Origin: Nocardia terrae
GTDB taxonomy: Bacteria > Actinomycetota > Actinomycetes > Mycobacteriales > Mycobacteriaceae
Direction: 5' to 3'
Length of the DNA stretch: 64,000 nt
NCBI RefSeq assembly: GCF_009760405.1
Contig: NZ_WRPP01000002.1
Span: forward strand, 806,001 to 870,000
Part shown: piece by piece, positions 28,748 through 37,242 of the stretch
Layout: each line of letters starts with the position of its first letter
Numbering within the stretch: position 1 is the first letter of the stretch
Notes under the pieces: generated by a model
Database searches by the model: none
What the model saw: only the letters and a program-made list of their open reading frames with translations
What the model was told of the DNA's origin: nothing
Translations under genes and position numbers: made by a program

Positions 28748-31095
28748 CGTCGTTCGTCCGTGGCGAGGGCGAAATAGTTCTCCTCCTCCTGCACGAAATG
28801 CAGGCGCAGGACGGCATGCAATCCGTACAGGCAGGCGAGCAGATCGTCGATCTGGTCGGGGTCCAGACCGCCTCGCGCGTGGACGAGTTCGAGGTGGGTG
28901 CCGATGCGGGTGGTGAGCCGCTGGATCTCGCCGTGCGCACGGCTCATGGTGGCCGTCGCCTCGGAGCCGCCGAGCGGTCCGGCCAGGGCGGGGTAGAGTT
29001 GGGTCTCCTCGGCCCGTTCGTGCGGCAGCAGATCCTCGACCAGGAAACGGTACAGGGCCTCCAGCGCGGCCGGCGCGTCCTCGGAGCGGTCGGCGACGCG
29101 GTCGGCGACGGTGCGCAGCGAGGCGATCGTGTCGCGCAGGGTCTCGTGTTCGGCGGCGAAGCGGCGCAGCAGGTCCTCGGTATCGGGCGGAAGGCCCGGC
29201 CGGGCGGCCGGATTGCCGCGCAATGCCCGCAGCGCATTGAGGATCACGGCGACATCGATGGCCTCCTGCAACAGCGCGCCCGCCGCGGGCGGCAGCCGGC
29301 CCGCGGCCGCGACGACCATGGCCAGCAGCGACAGCGCCATGCCCACGGTCGCGCTCTGCACGGCGATGCGCCGCGACCAGCGGGCGATGTCCATGGCGTC
29401 GGCCAGCCGGTCGAGCCGGTCGGTAGTGAGCACGATGTCGGCGGCCTCGGAGGACGCGGTGGATCCGCGCGCGCCCATGGCGACCCCGACCGTCGCGGCG
29501 GCGAGGGCCGGGGCGTCGTTGATGCCGTCGCCGACCATCACCGTGACCGGCCCGGCGCTCTCGCGGCGCACGGCCGCCACCTTGTCGCCCGGACTCTGTT
29601 CGGCGCACACCTCGTCGAGGCCCAGCACGGTCGCCACCTCGCGGGCGGGTTCGGGGCGATCGCCGGTGAGCATGACCAGTCGGTCGAATCCCGCCTCGCG
29701 CAGGCGGCGCAGCGTGCGAGGCGCGTCGCGCCGCAACGGATCTCGCAGCAGGACCGCGCCGAGCGGCTTGTCGTCGACGGTGATCCAGGCGACCGCCGCG
29801 GAGTCCAGTCGCGCCCGATTCAACACCGGCCGCGCCCATTCCGGCGTTGCGGCGTCCTCGGGCAGCTTGCCCACCCGCACCCGATGCCCGCCGACCTCGC
29901 CGGTGACCCCGGACCCGGCCTGCTCGGAAACCGCTGTGGCGACGTCGAGTTCGAGTCCACGCGCCAGGGCCTCGGTCACGATGGCCTGGGCCAGGACGTG
30001 GGGCGAGAACTGGTCGATCGAGGCGGCCAGCCGCAGCAGGCGTGCCGGATCGGCTCCCGGTGCGGCGGCGACCTCGGTGACGACGGGCCGCCCGGCGGTG
30101 ACGGTGCCGGTCTTGTCCATGACCAGAGTGGTTGCGCGCCCGAGGTTCTCCAGCGCGCCGCCGTCGCGCATCACGACACCCATCCGGGAGGCGCGTGAGA
30201 GCCCCGACACGATGGCCACGGGCGCGGCGAGCAGCAGCGGACACGGGGTGGCCACCACCAGCACCGCCACCGCGCGCACCAATGAACCGCTGATCCAGTA
30301 GGCGATCGCGGCGACGGCCAGGGTCAGCGGCAGGAACCACGCGGCGTAGCGGTCGGCCAGCCGGACGGTCGGCGCGGTGGCGGCCCCCGCCTCCCGTGCC
30401 ATCCGGACGATTCCCGCGTAGGTGCTCTCGTCGGCGGTGGCGGTGGCGCGCATCTCGAACATGGCGCCGACATCGATCACTCCGCTGCGCACCGGTTCCC
30501 CGGCCCGGCGCTCGACCTGCAGCGGCTCCCCGGTCAGCGCCGATTCATCGAGCACCGCAACGGCACTGGTGATTCTGCCGTCGGTCGGCACCACCTCGCC
30601 GGTGGCGATCACCAGAATGTCCCCGACGGCGATCTCGTCGAGATCCACCAGTTGCACGGTCTCCCCGCACCGCCGGCGCGCCGTGCGCGGCGCTCGCTCC
30701 AGCAGCGCCCGCAGGTCCCGCGCGGCTCGCCGCTCGGCGGCGGCGTCGAGCGCGTGCCCGCCGCTGAGCATGACCGCGATCAGCGCGCCCGCCAGATATT
30801 CGTGCACCCACAGCGTGCCCGCCAGCGACAACACCGCGATGAGGTCCACACCGACCCGTCCGCGCCGCAGTGCCGAGATCACCCACCACACCGCGGGAAT
30901 CATGGCGATCACGGTCCCCGCCGCCCACGCAGCGTCGGCCACCGTCGCCAGACCGGCGAGCCAGGCCGCGCCGCCGACCACGAGCGGTACGAACGTACCG
31001 GTCAGCAGGGCCGCGCCCCGGACCCCGCCGAGCCGATCCCACCGGCCTCCGCGCGTCGGTTTCGCGGGCTCCCGAGCGGGTCGAGTGGACACCAT
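28744..31095 (-). CDS. P1B-5 metal-transporting ATPase with C-terminal hemerythrin domain
   Basis: The product has 783 residues. P-type ATPase signatures are the phosphorylation site [10 protein letters not shown] (Asp327), [12 protein letters not shown] and [10 protein letters not shown]. The metal-site motif in the membrane is TPCP (Cys285), and a later helix carries [10 protein letters not shown] (QExxD, Gln610). TPCP plus QExxD and a C-terminal hemerythrin-like domain define the P1B-5 subgroup, linked to Ni/Fe transport. The tail (about 630-783) keeps the His/Glu ligands: [40 protein letters not shown] di-iron site there could sense O2 or metal. ATG 31095 has GGAAGGA upstream. The DosR-type box at 31287 lies between this gene and the divergent 31467 gene. 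Confidence 0.92.
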   Translation of the reverse strand: MVSTRPAREPAKPTRGGRWDRLGGVRGAALLTGTFVPLVVGGAAWLAGLATVADAAWAAGTVIAMIPAVWWVISALRRGRVGVDLIAVLSLAGTLWVHEYLAGALIAVMLSGGHALDAAAERRAARDLRALLERAPRTARRRCGETVQLVDLDEIAVGDILVIATGEVVPTDGRITSAVAVLDESALTGEPLQVERRAGEPVRSGVIDVGAMFEMRATATADESTYAGIVRMAREAGAATAPTVRLADRYAAWFLPLTLAVAAIAYWISGSLVRAVAVLVVATPCPLLLAAPVAIVSGLSRASRMGVVMRDGGALENLGRATTLVMDKTGTVTAGRPVVTEVAAAPGADPARLLRLAASIDQFSPHVLAQAIVTEALARGLELDVATAVSEQAGSGVTGEVGGHRVRVGKLPEDAATPEWARPVLNRARLDSAAVAWITVDDKPLGAVLLRDPLRRDAPRTLRRLREAGFDRLVMLTGDRPEPAREVATVLGLDEVCAEQSPGDKVAAVRRESAGPVTVMVGDGINDAPALAAATVGVAMGARGSTASSEAADIVLTTDRLDRLADAMDIARWSRRIAVQSATVGMALSLLAMVVAAAGRLPPAAGALLQEAIDVAVILNALRALRGNPAARPGLPPDTEDLLRRFAAEHETLRDTIASLRTVADRVADRSEDAPAALEALYRFLVEDLLPHERAEETQLYPALAGPLGGSEATATMSRAHGEIQRLTTRIGTHLELVHARGGLDPDQIDDLLACLYGLHAVLRLHFVQEEENYFALATDERR

Positions 31096-31286
31096 GGCCG
31101 TGGTCCTTCCTGCCGGAGTGGGTCTGCGAAAAGTCCATCGCAGCCGCTGCGCGGTCGACAGGGGCGCAGTCCCCGAACACGAATGCCTTTCGGCCCCGGG
31201 CACTGTCGTGCGGATCGAGCGGGCCGCGTCGATGTGAACCGCGTCTCACCGGAGCGGCTCGAGGGTGTCCGAAGGAAGTCCGGGAC

Positions 31287-31325
31287 GGGACCTTCGGCCC
31301 TGTGCGTAGGCCGGGGGTTGATGCT
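31287..31325. promoter_or_regulatory. Shared DosR-type box between P1B-5 ATPase and PPOX genes
   Basis: GGGACCTTCGGCCC (31287-31300) is followed on the plus strand by GATGCT (A at 31321, 21 bp beyond). On the minus strand a weaker CACCCT-type hexamer lies at the same distance. The rest of the 31096-31466 gap shows no other feature except a short ORF before 31467. Confidence 0.7.
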
Positions 31326-31380
31326 GACATGGAACGGGGGTATGCGGGTCAGGGGATCGGTGCGAAAGGGTTGTCAGTTC

Positions 31381-31470
31381 ATGCGTTTGTTCCAGGCTCT
31401 ACCGGTCCGAGTGCGGTCCTGGGCGGTCTCCGGCCCGATCGCGCGCCGACAGAGAGAAGTGGTCGCATGA
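31381..31470 (+). CDS. Candidate 29-residue leader ORF, overlaps the PPOX start
   Basis: ATG 31381 opens a short frame ([14 protein letters not shown]...) with AAAGGG nine bases upstream. Its TGA overlaps the ATG of the next gene (ATGA). It is Arg-rich and lies downstream of the predicted transcription start. It may couple translation; it may also be chance. In-frame ATG 31321 coincides with the -10 and is not a start. Confidence 0.3.
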   Translation: MRLFQALPVRVRSWAVSGPIARRQREVVA

Positions 31471-31913
31471 GCGGGCTGTCGGAGCACACGTTCATTCCCC
31501 GGTCCACCGAGGCCCTGAGTCGCGAGGAATCGTTACGGCTGCTGGCGAGCGTGCCCTTCGGGCGGGTGATCTTCACCCGTGACGCCCTGCCGGCGGTGCG
31601 GCCGGTCAACCATCTGGTCGACGCGGGCGAAATCGTCGTGGTGCGCACCCGGCTCACCTCGCGGCTGACCTCGACGGTCCGGTCGGACTCCAATGTCGTC
31701 GTGGCCTACGAGGCCGACGACATCGACCCGATCGAACAGCTGGGCTGGTCGGTGGTGGTGACGGGCATTGCCCGAACGGTCACCGATCCGGAGCGCATCG
31801 CGCGCTATGAACAGCGATTGCGGCCCTGGGTCGACGGGGCGATGGATTCGATCGTCGCCATCGAGCCGACCCTGGTGACCGGGTTGCGGCTCGTGGCGAA
31901 GAAGGCGGGCTAG
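31467..31913 (+). CDS. Pyridoxamine 5'-phosphate oxidase-like flavin-binding protein
   Basis: This 148-residue split-barrel protein has the FMN-binding strand [34 protein letters not shown], and [22 protein letters not shown]. Such small PPOX proteins occur in the M. tuberculosis DosR regulon (Rv0080/Rv3129 type). They bind FMN, F420 or heme; which one is not decided by sequence. Its promoter is the box plus GATGCT at 31287-31325. Confidence 0.87.
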   Translation: MSGLSEHTFIPRSTEALSREESLRLLASVPFGRVIFTRDALPAVRPVNHLVDAGEIVVVRTRLTSRLTSTVRSDSNVVVAYEADDIDPIEQLGWSVVVTGIARTVTDPERIARYEQRLRPWVDGAMDSIVAIEPTLVTGLRLVAKKAG

Positions 31914-31929
31914 CGGCGGCGTCGCCGTG

Positions 31930-32241
31930 TCAGGCGTACGGGTCGTCGATCTCCCAGTCAGCGTCCGCGGGGTCGCCGTCGGTGTCGGGTGTGCCGGTTC
32001 CGGATTCCGGATCGGGAAAACGAAGTCGGGCAACGATTTTGATGTGATCTCCGGGTCCGGAGCGGGTGATCTTCAGTGCGCCCCGCAGCTTGTCGGGGAG
32101 GGCCAGGGTTCCGGCGTCGCCGTCGCTGCCGTAGGTGATCACCCCGCCGGCGTCGAGTTCGTCTGCGAGAGCGCGCAATTGGTCGGCGAGTTCGACGCGG
32201 TCGAGGATGCGGTGTGCTTCGTAGATCTTGTGATGTGTCAT
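31930..32241 (-). CDS. Small acidic protein, probable amphi-Trp domain
   Basis: The product has 103 residues. An N-terminal amphipathic helix (ILDRVELADQLRALADELDAGG) precedes strands with ITYGSDGDAGTLALPDKLRGALKI; a Trp sits in the acidic tail (DADWEIDDPYA). This fits the amphi-Trp small-protein family, but weakly. It has no evident Shine-Dalgarno site. It lies 33 bases downstream of the MgtA-type ATPase on the same strand and may be transcribed with it. Confidence 0.65.
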   Translation of the reverse strand: MTHHKIYEAHRILDRVELADQLRALADELDAGGVITYGSDGDAGTLALPDKLRGALKITRSGPGDHIKIVARLRFPDPESGTGTPDTDGDPADADWEIDDPYA

Positions 32242-32274
32242 GGTTAGAAGCACACCGCACCCGCGTCGGTGTCT

Positions 32275-34962
32275 CTAGGGGCCAAATGCCTGTGCTGGAT
32301 GCGCGGAGGTCCCCGGTGCCGGATGGCCCGTGGTGGCGAAACGCGCTGCGCGGCGGCGCAGTCGGTGGTCTGGGCGGCGGTCGCGGGCGGCGGGGATGGT
32401 CGGGGGTGTGCGGAAGAACCAGTGTTTGGCGGCCTCGGCCAGGGCGAGATAGACGACGATCATGACGAGCAGCGCGACGAAGAAGCCGCCCGGCAGGGGC
32501 CGGAAGCCGAGAGCGCCGGCCAGCGGTGTCGCGGGCAGCAGTGCGCCCACGCCGACGGCGGCGAGGGCGGCGGTGAGCATGGTGACGCTGGGATGGCTGC
32601 GGAAGAAGGGGGTCCGGCGGGTGCGGATGACGAACAGCACCAGGGTCTGGGTGGCCAGCGATTCGACGAACCAGCCGGTGTGGAAGAGGGCTTCGCCCGC
32701 ATGGAAGACCCACAGCATGATGCCGAAGGTCGCGAAGTCGAAGATCGAGCTGATAGGGCCGAACACCAGCATGAACCGCTGGATCAGCCGGATGTCCCAG
32801 CGGGCCGGGCGGGCCAGCTGCTCCTCGTCGACGGTGTCGGTGGGGATGGCGAGCTGGCTGGCGTCGTAGAGCAGATTGTTGAGCAGGATCTGGGAGGGCA
32901 GCATCGGCAGGAACGGCAGGAAGGTCGACGCCCCGGCGGCGCTGAACATGTTCCCGAAGTTGCTCGAGGTGCCCATCAAGACGTACTTCATGGTGTTGGC
33001 GAACACGCGGCGGCCCTGGGTGACTCCGTCGGCGAGCACCTGTAAGTCCTTCTCCAACAACACCACATCGGCCGCGTCCTTGGCGACGTCGGTGGCGGCG
33101 TCGACGGAGATGCCGACATCGGCGGCATGCAGGGCCAGCGCGTCGTTGACGCCGTCGCCCAGGTAGGCGACATCCACTCCCAGCGAGCGCTGGGCCCGCA
33201 CGATCCGGGCCTTCTGCTCCGGATCGACCCGGGCGAAAATGGTTGTGTCGGACAGTTTCTGGGCCAGCTCGGCGTCCGAGAGCCGGGCCACCTCGGCACC
33301 GGAGAGGCTCTGGCCCACCCGCAGGCCCAGCTGCTCGCACACCCGCGCGGCCACGGTCGGATGATCGCCGGTGATGACCTTGACGGTGACGCCGAGGGCG
33401 TCGAGGCGGCTGATGGCCTGGCGCGCGGAGGATTTCGGCGGATCGAGGAAGACGAGAAATCCGGCCAGGCGCAGGCCCGCTTCGTCGGAGGGGCCGAGCG
33501 CGGTCTGTCCGGGGGCGGAGCGGACCGCGACGGCGACCACCCGGTGCCCGGCCGCGAATTCGGCGTCGAGGGCTCGTCGCGCCGCCTCCGGGACGCTCTC
33601 GCAGCACGCGAGCACGGACTCGGGGGCGCCCTTCGTGATGACCAGCCGCCCGCCGCGAGGCGTGTCGACGAGGACCGACACCATCCGCCGCGCATGGTCG
33701 AACGGCAGGGTGGCCAGCCGCGCGTACTGCGCGATCGATTCCTGTGGCGCGAGGGGCGCGGCCCACAAGGCGGTGTCGAGGGCGTCACCGCCGGTCAGGC
33801 GCCCGTTCTGGACGACGCCGTCGGTGCAGATCATGCCCAGCGTGGCGACGCGGCTGTCGGCTCCGGCATCGGTGGCCACCGCCCGCATGAACTCGATCCG
33901 GCCCTCGGTCAGCGTCCCGGTCTTGTCGGTGAAGAGCACCTCGATATCGCCGAGATCCTCGATGCAGACGAGTCTTTTCACCAGCACCTTGCGTTGCGCC
34001 AGCAGCCGTGAACCGGCCGCCAGGCTGGTCGAGACCACCGCGGGCAGCAGCTGCGGCGAGATGCCCACCGCGATGGCCAGCGAGAACATCAGCGCGTCCA
34101 GCAGCGGCCGGTGCAGCACCAGGTTCACCGCGAAGATGCCGATCGTCAGCACGGCGGCCACCCGGACCAGCAGCATGGAGAAGCGGCGCAGCCCGACCTG
34201 GAATTCGGTCTCGGGCTCGCGCCGCGCCAAACCGACCGCGATGCGCCCGAATTCGGTGTCACCGCCGGTCGCGATCACCACGCCGCGCCCGGTTCCGGCG
34301 GCGACCACGGTGCCCATGAGCGCGCAGGGGGCCAGCTCGGCGACCGCACTGCCCTCCGGCACCGGCTCCACCGACTTGCGAACCGCCTCGGCCTCTCCGG
34401 TGAGCACGGACTCATCACACTGCAGGCCGGTGACCGACAGCAATCGCAGATCCGCGGGCACCAGTTCACCGGGCCGCAGTTCGACGATGTCGCCGGGGAC
34501 CAGGTCGGCGAGGTCCACCGAACGGGCTCGTCCGTCCCTCGTCACCACGACCCGGTGCCGGATGCGCTCGTGCAGTGCCTCGGCGGCCTGCTCGGCGCGA
34601 AACTCGTTGATCGTGCCCAGCCCCACCGACATCACCACGATCACGCCGATGACGATGGCGTCGGTGCGCTCACCGAGGAAGAACGACACCGCCGCGGTCA
34701 CCGCGAGCAACAGCAGCAGCGGTGAGCGCAGCTGACGCGCCGCCACCGGCCCGAGCCGCGCGTGATGGGTCCGAATGGCATTGGGCCCGAACGTGCGTGC
34801 CCGGCGCTCGTGCTCGGCCTCGGCCAGCCCGCCGACGTCGGAGGCCAGGTTCGCTAGGACGGAGTCGGCGGTCCGCGCCGCGGCGGCCACGGCGGGGACG
34901 GCGTGAACCGGCTGGGGCGGAACGTGATCCGTGCGGGCGCTCGAGCGCGCGTGAACTGGCAT
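32275..34962 (-). CDS. mgtA: Magnesium-transporting P-type ATPase (P3B, MgtA/MgtB type)
   Basis: The product has 895 residues, the family's usual length. It has the N-terminal cation-ATPase domain, DESVLTGEAEAVRK, phosphorylation site LFTDKTGTLTEGRIEF and hinge GDGVNDALALHAADVGISVD. The C-terminal membrane part contains TSSNFGNMFSAAGASTFLPF, then LPSQILLNNLLYDASQLAIP, which is diagnostic of MgtA/MgtB rather than of calcium or sodium pumps. It imports Mg2+. M. tuberculosis has a different P-type ATPase (CtpF) in its DosR regulon. ATG 34962 lacks a strong ribosome site; a DosR-type box lies 59 bp upstream. Confidence 0.93.
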   Translation of the reverse strand: MPVHARSSARTDHVPPQPVHAVPAVAAAARTADSVLANLASDVGGLAEAEHERRARTFGPNAIRTHHARLGPVAARQLRSPLLLLLAVTAAVSFFLGERTDAIVIGVIVVMSVGLGTINEFRAEQAAEALHERIRHRVVVTRDGRARSVDLADLVPGDIVELRPGELVPADLRLLSVTGLQCDESVLTGEAEAVRKSVEPVPEGSAVAELAPCALMGTVVAAGTGRGVVIATGGDTEFGRIAVGLARREPETEFQVGLRRFSMLLVRVAAVLTIGIFAVNLVLHRPLLDALMFSLAIAVGISPQLLPAVVSTSLAAGSRLLAQRKVLVKRLVCIEDLGDIEVLFTDKTGTLTEGRIEFMRAVATDAGADSRVATLGMICTDGVVQNGRLTGGDALDTALWAAPLAPQESIAQYARLATLPFDHARRMVSVLVDTPRGGRLVITKGAPESVLACCESVPEAARRALDAEFAAGHRVVAVAVRSAPGQTALGPSDEAGLRLAGFLVFLDPPKSSARQAISRLDALGVTVKVITGDHPTVAARVCEQLGLRVGQSLSGAEVARLSDAELAQKLSDTTIFARVDPEQKARIVRAQRSLGVDVAYLGDGVNDALALHAADVGISVDAATDVAKDAADVVLLEKDLQVLADGVTQGRRVFANTMKYVLMGTSSNFGNMFSAAGASTFLPFLPMLPSQILLNNLLYDASQLAIPTDTVDEEQLARPARWDIRLIQRFMLVFGPISSIFDFATFGIMLWVFHAGEALFHTGWFVESLATQTLVLFVIRTRRTPFFRSHPSVTMLTAALAAVGVGALLPATPLAGALGFRPLPGGFFVALLVMIVVYLALAEAAKHWFFRTPPTIPAARDRRPDHRLRRRAARFATTGHPAPGTSAHPAQAFGP

Positions 34963-34992
34963 GTAGTCGAGGGTTCCGTGGGACGTGTCGTG

Positions 34993-35034
34993 GCGGTAGA
35001 GGAGGTCCGCATGCGGGCCCGGGACCAAAGACCT
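34993..35034 (-). promoter_or_regulatory. DosR-type box and -10 of the MgtA-type ATPase
   Basis: Minus strand: box AGGTCTTTGGTCCC (35034-35021) and hexamer TACCGC with A at 34997, 24 bp beyond. The gap from here to the devR terminator (35035-35347) shows nothing else I can support. Confidence 0.65.
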
Positions 35035-35347
35035 TGTAGCCGAGGACTTGCCGCAGCTGTATTGCGGCGTCGGAGCGGCGCAGACTTTCGAGGGTCGGCC
35101 CCCGGGTTGCGGGGCGATTCCGGCAGCGGTAGGGCCAGGCGCATCCTGCACCGGATCATGGTGTGTGCCCGCTGATCACGCCTTCGCCGCGAAACGTGTC
35201 CCTTCGTGGTCACGGAAGGCGATCACGCGCACGCCGATTCGGGCGTCGTGGGCCCGGCGTGATAGCTGCTGGATCGCCTTCGACCCCGGGGGTCGGCTTG
35301 CGGGGGATCCAGCCGGTCGGTCCTGTCCGCGTGGGCGCGCAGGAACA

Positions 35348-35387
35348 CGCTCGCCGTGCCCGGACGGCTGTCCGGGCACGGCGAGCG
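35348..35387 (-). terminator. 18-bp perfect hairpin after devR
   Basis: The 18-base arms 35348-35365 and 35370-35387 pair perfectly around a 4-base loop, 15 bases past the devR stop codon. There is no T-tract, as is common for actinobacterial terminators. Confidence 0.8.
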
Positions 35388-35401
35388 CATGGCGTTCCGG
35401 G

Positions 35402-36049
35402 TTACTGCGGGTGCGGGTGGTCGGCGCGCAGCTTGGTCGCGTACACCGCCGCCTGGGTCCGGCGCTCCATGCCCAGCTTGGCCAGCAGCCGGGAGACGTA
35501 GTTCTTGACGGTCTTCTCCGCCAGGAACATCCGCTCGGCGATCTGCCGGTTGGTCAGCCCGTCGCCGAGCAGGTCCAGGAGCTTGCGCTCCTGGTCGGTC
35601 AGCCCGGCGAGCGGACCGTCGGACTGGGTGCTGCGGCGCAGGCGGTCCATGAGCGCGGCCGCGGCCCGGTTGTCCAGCAGCGAGCGGCCCGCGCCGACCT
35701 CCTTGATGGCCTTGGCCAGCTCCATGCCCTTGATGTCCTTGACCACGTAGCCGCTGGCCCCGGCCAGAATGGCGTCCATCATGGCCTGCTCATCGGTGAA
35801 CGAGGTGAGGATGAGGCAGCGCAGCGTGTCCACCCGCGAGAGCAGGTCCCGGCACAGTTCGATGCCGTTGCCGTCGGGCAGGCGGACATCGAGGACCGCG
35901 ACATCCGGCTGCAGCGCCGGGATCCGGGCCAGGGCGGTGGCGGCGTCGGAGGCCTCGCCGATGACGCTCAGTTCCGGGTCGCTCTCGAGCAGATCGACGA
36001 GTCCCCGGCGGACTATCTCGTGGTCGTCAACCAGAAATACCTTGATCAT
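35402..36049 (-). CDS. devR: Dormancy response regulator DevR/DosR, NarL family
   Basis: The product has 215 residues. The receiver has Asp8, Asp9, phospho-acceptor Asp54 (LDVRLPDG), Thr82 and Lys104, the same numbers as in M. tuberculosis DosR. The C-terminal LuxR-type HTH ([25 protein letters not shown]) keeps the DNA-contact residues Lys179, Lys182 and Asn183 at identical positions. It should bind the GGGAC-type boxes of this island. It is unlinked to a kinase gene, which is unusual; devS is 12 kb away. Its own promoter carries a box (36114-36127), so it is probably autoregulated. Confidence 0.96.
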   Translation of the reverse strand: MIKVFLVDDHEIVRRGLVDLLESDPELSVIGEASDAATALARIPALQPDVAVLDVRLPDGNGIELCRDLLSRVDTLRCLILTSFTDEQAMMDAILAGASGYVVKDIKGMELAKAIKEVGAGRSLLDNRAAAALMDRLRRSTQSDGPLAGLTDQERKLLDLLGDGLTNRQIAERMFLAEKTVKNYVSRLLAKLGMERRTQAAVYATKLRADHPHPQ

Positions 36050-36083
36050 GTGCCGGTTCCCATCCTTCGTGGCTGTGTGGTCA

Positions 36084-36127
36084 ACGATAGTTCGCTGCGC
36101 GCATTCTGGGCGATGACCGAAAGTCAT
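36084..36127 (-). promoter_or_regulatory. DosR-type box and -10 of devR (autoregulation)
   Basis: Minus strand: box ATGACTTTCGGTCA (36127-36114), inside the imperfect palindrome ATGAC-N5-GTCAT. The -10 TATCGT has its A at 36088, 26 bp beyond the box, a good TANNNT hexamer. The box overlaps the stop codon of the upstream nitroreductase. Confidence 0.65.
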
Positions 36128-37122
36128 TCGGTCACCGGGGTGGTCGGGCCGGAGACCTCCAGGATCTGCTCGAGCGGCAGCCTGGGGGTTCGCGTCGGAT
36201 TGCGGTCGGAATCGGGAACGGTCCCGACCCGGATCAGGACCTGGGGTTGCTCGTCCCGGTCGGTGAGCGCGCGGATGACCGCCCGGCTCTGCGGTAGTTC
36301 GGTGACATGGGTGAGCGGGCAGGTCGCGTAGCCCGCGACCGTGCACTCGAGCAGTATGGTCGACAGCGCCTCGCCGCAGCGCAGCAGTTCTCTCGAGCTC
36401 GGCCCACTGGACACGACGAGCACCACGGACTCGTCCTCGGCGATGTCGGTCCGGCGCGGTTCGCCCGCGACGGTGGGCAACGCCCGGCCCACATCGACCC
36501 GGCCACGCTCCTCGGCGGAGATCCGCGCCGCTGGCGGAATGCCCGTGGCGGCCAGCGAATGACCTGCCCACCAATGCAATTCGGCCTGATAAGCGGAATC
36601 GTAGCGGCGCACCCCGGCGGTGAGCCGCGAGGCCCGGGCGAGCTCGGCGCGGGCCTCGCGGGGCAGCACGGTGACCACGGCGTCGAACGGATCGACCATC
36701 ACCTGCAGCAGGGGTTCGAAATCGTGCCAGCCGGCCGGCGCGCCGAACGGCAGCCGGTCGGTATAGCGAACGGTGATGGCCGCGGCCTGTTCCCGCTCGG
36801 CGTCGGTCACGATCGGCGCGGGTTCGAACTCGACCGTGGCCAGCTCCTCGTGCCGGGTGGGATTGGGGAAGTACACGACCCGGGTCCGCCATCCCGCGGC
36901 GGCCAGCGCCGAACGTAGGTGCCCCAGGGCGATTCCACAGCTGAGCAACAGCTGCCGACTCGAGTGATCGGTCGCGGGCAACATCCGCGACCGCACCGAG
37001 AACAGGTGCAGCGCCGAGCCGTCGAAGACCCAGCGCCACGGTTGGCTGTTGTGCAGGGAGGGCGCGCGACCGGCCAGGCGAACGGCGGGCCCGATCGTGT
37101 CCATGCCGGGTATTTGGTCCAT
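36124..37122 (-). CDS. Acg-family nitroreductase-like flavoprotein (2 of 3)
   Basis: The product has 332 residues with [17 protein letters not shown] at the N-terminus and [24 protein letters not shown] in the FMN-binding C-terminal part. Sequence matches paralogue 3 (47374) more closely than paralogue 1. ATG 37122 has no Shine-Dalgarno but is six bases from TAGCGT, so the mRNA is probably leaderless. It is divergent from otsB1 with two DosR-type boxes in between. Confidence 0.9.
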   Translation of the reverse strand: MDQIPGMDTIGPAVRLAGRAPSLHNSQPWRWVFDGSALHLFSVRSRMLPATDHSSRQLLLSCGIALGHLRSALAAAGWRTRVVYFPNPTRHEELATVEFEPAPIVTDAEREQAAAITVRYTDRLPFGAPAGWHDFEPLLQVMVDPFDAVVTVLPREARAELARASRLTAGVRRYDSAYQAELHWWAGHSLAATGIPPAARISAEERGRVDVGRALPTVAGEPRRTDIAEDESVVLVVSSGPSSRELLRCGEALSTILLECTVAGYATCPLTHVTELPQSRAVIRALTDRDEQPQVLIRVGTVPDSDRNPTRTPRLPLEQILEVSGPTTPVTE

Positions 37123-37128
37123 GGACCC

Positions 37129-37171
37129 ACGCTAGGGCGCGGTGAGCGCCACCACAGGGGCCGTTGGTCCC
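37129..37171 (-). promoter_or_regulatory. DosR-type box and -10, nitroreductase 2
   Basis: Minus strand: box GGGACCAACGGCCC (37171-37158) and -10 TAGCGT (37134-37129), A 25 bp beyond the box, then N6-ATG. Confidence 0.75.
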
Positions 37172-37185
37172 TTCCGGGGTGCTAC

Positions 37186-37229
37186 AGGACCCTTGGCCCG
37201 GAATCCGACTCCCACCAGGCTGGATACGT
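37186..37229 (+). promoter_or_regulatory. DosR-type box and -10, otsB1
   Basis: The box is AGGACCCTTGGCCC (37186-37199) with a GATACG/ATACGT hexamer centred 25 bp beyond. The box centres of the two divergent genes are 28 bp apart. Confidence 0.65.
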
Positions 37230-37242
37230 GGACCTGAGCACA

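Noticed and set aside
31321..31470. 49-residue ORF beginning at ATG 31321
   Set aside because: Its ATG is part of the predicted -10 of the PPOX promoter, so it would not be transcribed.
35160..35347. Short ORFs on both strands between the mgtA box and the devR terminator
   Set aside because: No ribosome sites and no sensible composition; treated as intergenic.
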